From positions 1-64,000 of the forward strand of contig CAZJHX010000048.1 of NCBI GenBank assembly GCA_964545715.1: a DNA stretch of 64,000 nt, written 5' to 3'. This document shows positions 62,184 to 64,000 of this stretch, in pieces (the stretch's first letter is position 1; the number at the start of each line of letters is the position of its first letter). This DNA is from CAZJHX01 sp964545715. Its GTDB lineage: Bacteria; Myxococcota_A; UBA9042; GCA-2863065. The translations under genes and the position numbers were made by a program. Below the pieces are notes generated by a model, which was not told where the DNA came from, searched no databases, and saw nothing but the letters and a program-made list of their open reading frames with translations.

Positions 62184-63787
62184 CCACGCCGACCAGGGCG
62201 CGCAGCCACTGGGGCTGGGGTTGGGCCGAGAAGTTTCCGGACCGCGCGACCCGGGAGGCCTTTGCCAGGCACGTGGGCGGCATGCTGGGCTTCAAGTCGC
62301 TGACGATCTCCGAGCCGGTGGCGGCGGCTGACATCGTGCTGCCGTCTGCGCGAGTGGCGGCGCCGGACGCGCTGGCCACGGTGTTGACCGACCGCGCCGA
62401 CGAGCGGATCACGCACACGTACGGCAAGGCCTATCGCGACCTGCTGCGCGGGTTTCGCGGAGAATACGGGCGGGCGCCGGACCTCGTCGCGCGGCCCCAA
62501 ACCGAAGAAGACGTGGTCGCCGTGCTCGACTGGGCGCAGGACCACGGGCTGGCCGTCATCCCGTTTGGCGGTGGCACCAGCGTGGTCGGTGGGGTGGAGG
62601 GCCCGCGCGACGACTTCCCAGGCGTGGTCTCGCTGGACATGCGCGGGCTCGATCGGGTGCGTGAGGTCGATCACACGTCGCGGTCGGCGCTGATCGAGGC
62701 GGGGGCGACGGGGCCGGTGCTGGAGTCTCAGCTGGCCGAGCACGGCCTTACGCTGCGGCACTTTCCCCAGTCGTTTGAGTTTTAGACGCTTGGCGGCGGG
62801 ATCGCCCCGCGCCCCCCGGGCCCCAACGCCACCCTCTAAACACCCATCGACGAGCTGGTCTCGGCTACGCGCACCATCACGCCGCGCGGCCCTTTAGAGA
62901 CCTGGCGCCTGCCTGGATCGGGCGCGGGCCCCAGCCCCGATCGCATGATCATCGGCTCCGAGGGCGCGCTGGGCGTTATCACGCGCGCGTGGATGCGTCT
63001 GCACGCCCGCCCGCGTTGGCGGGCCAAGGCCAACGTGCTGTACAGCGACTACGGGGCCGCGGTCGAGGCGGTGCGCGAGATCTCACAGTCGGCGCTGTAC
63101 CCGACCAACTGCCGGCTGCTGGACAAGCGCGAGGCCATGCTCAACATGCTGCCGACGATGGGCAACCACGTGCTGCTGTTGGGCTTCGAGTCCGCCGACC
63201 ATCCGCTGGAGCCCTGGATGAACCGCGCGTTGGCCATCGCTACGTCCCACGGCGGCACCTGCAAGGATGGCGCGCGCTACACCGACGACGGCGTTCGTGA
63301 GGCAGGCGAGGGCGCGGGCGAGTCTTGGCGAAGGTCGTTCTTGGACGGGCCATACATGCAGAACATCCTGGTGAGCCTGGGCGTGGTCGTCGACACGTTC
63401 GAGACCGCCTGCACCTGGGACCGCTTCGACGCGCTGCATGCGCAGGTCGTGACCGATGTGCGCGCTGCGATGCAGCGTGTCAGTGGGCAAAAGGGCTTCA
63501 TCTCGTGCCGCTTCACGCACGTCTACCCCGACGGCCCTGCGCCGTACTTCACCTTTCTGGTGCCTGGCAGGCCGGGCGGCGAGCTGGAGCAGTGGGCGGA
63601 GATCAAGCACGCGGCCAGCGAGGCCTTGAACAAGCACGGCGCCACGATTACGCACCACCACGCCGTCGGGCGCACGCATCGGCCGTGGTACGACCGCCAA
63701 CGCCCGGACCTATTCGCGGATGCGCTGCGGGCGGCCAAGGGGGCGCTGGATCCGGCCGGGATTCTGAACCCGGGCGTGCTGATTTAG
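62180..63787 (+). pseudogene. AGPS-like FAD-binding oxidase, frame broken by two stops
   Basis: The frame runs 535 codons from ATG 62180. Residues 1-200 include VIPFGGGTSVVGGVEG, the FAD-binding loop, and HGLTLRHFPQSFEF. Then TAG at 62783 and TAA at 62837 interrupt a stretch that should read STLGGWIATRAGGHYATLYT; here it has eight or nine changes in 25 residues, including several Pro. After that, TRTITPRGPLETWRLPGSG, MIIGSEGALGVI and HHHAVGRTHRPWYD are normal and still in frame. The family makes ether-lipid alkyl-DHAP or oxidises 2-hydroxy acids. The damage looks more like a low-quality sequence patch or very recent decay than old loss. Confidence 0.72.
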
Positions 63788-63805
63788 CGTCGAATTCTGC
63801 CCGCT

Positions 63806-64000
63806 CTACTGCTCGCAGTCGCCCCGGACGGCTCTGCAGCGGCCTCCCAGGGCGCAGCCCACGGAACGCGCGCAATCCTCGTCCCTGGTGGCCACGCACT
63901 CGCCATCCACAGCGCTGCAGTGGCCGATACGCCGACAGGACTCAGTGGGCTGGCAGTCCGCGTCCTTGCCGACCGCGCACACCCCGTTGATGGCGCTGCA
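63806..64000 (-). CDS. Cys-rich repeat protein, C-terminal part (runs off window)
   Basis: On the minus strand a frame without stops ends at TAG 63806-63808 and continues past the right edge. The 64 visible residues contain repeats of about 20 residues, each with Cys at regular spacing and the pattern CSAVDGECVATRDEDC, then CRAVRGDC. Such disulfide-rich repeats are found in secreted or surface proteins of myxobacteria-like species. The N-terminus and any domain upstream are not in the window. It is convergent with the broken oxidase gene. Confidence 0.65.
   Translation of the reverse strand, partial: CSAINGVCAVGKDADCQPTESCRRIGHCSAVDGECVATRDEDCARSVGCALGGRCRAVRGDCEQ

Overview
The window is GC-rich, gene-dense chromosomal DNA. 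It encodes many diacylated lipoproteins with acidic Asp/Thr linkers, a Cys-rich repeat protein, a giant Ig-like/FG-GAP surface lipoprotein, an NtrC-type two-component system and HEAT-repeat proteins. This mix suggests a predatory or social deltaproteobacterium-like lineage (Myxococcota or Bradymonadota). That placement is inference from gene content; no rRNA or tRNA gene was seen.

Layout. 0-3.3 kb: a partial lipoprotein, then an ECF sigma factor with a TPR-bearing anti-sigma factor. 3.4-9 kb: two oligopeptide-type ABC ATPases without permeases, divergent from an M20 peptidase, then aldehyde dehydrogenase and enoyl-CoA hydratase. 9-13.5 kb: MurJ, a Cys-containing lipoprotein and a beta-helix/SUKH fusion. 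13.6-22.1 kb: a tightly overlapping operon of AddB-like nuclease, AddA-like helicase-nuclease, glycosyltransferase, a signal-peptidase-like lipoprotein lacking both catalytic residues, and DUF488. 22.1-33.9 kb: CBS protein, HEAT lipoproteins, ATP-grasp enzyme, PHP-domain lipoprotein, zinc-ribbon protein, an MFS transporter with two inserted PDZ domains, SGNH hydrolase, FGE-like protein and a ChaN-like lipoprotein with a His-rich insert. 34-35.6 kb: a caspase/CHAT-like protein with its own promoter plus a secreted propeller-like protein. 35.6-40.8 kb: Dabb protein, NtrC/histidine kinase pair, a small coiled-coil gene split by a 171-bp palindromic element, App1-like phosphatase and a PlsX relative. 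40.9-44.8 kb: lipoprotein, alpha/beta hydrolase, amidotransferase, ClpX-like ATPase and class I aldolase.

44.8-54.9 kb holds an apparent peptide-maturation (RiPP) locus. A PqqD-like protein is followed by a 2345-residue lipoprotein gene, then a 52-residue precursor-like peptide, an HPr-kinase-like protein, a radical SAM/SPASM enzyme and a Ser/His signal-peptidase-like protease. The last four run head to tail with overlaps and could bind, modify and cleave the peptide.

54.9-64 kb: CpoB/YbgF-like lipoprotein, LysM protein and MFS transporter. Next comes a peroxiredoxin-like lipoprotein whose peroxidatic position is an in-frame UGA followed by a SECIS-like hairpin (candidate selenoprotein). An Hsp70-like ATPase, two paralogous membrane proteins (one with an in-frame stop) and an AGPS-like FAD oxidase with two in-frame stops follow. 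Because four in-frame stops fall within about 5 kb, the selenocysteine reading needs base-level confirmation. The window ends in a partial Cys-rich repeat protein on the minus strand.
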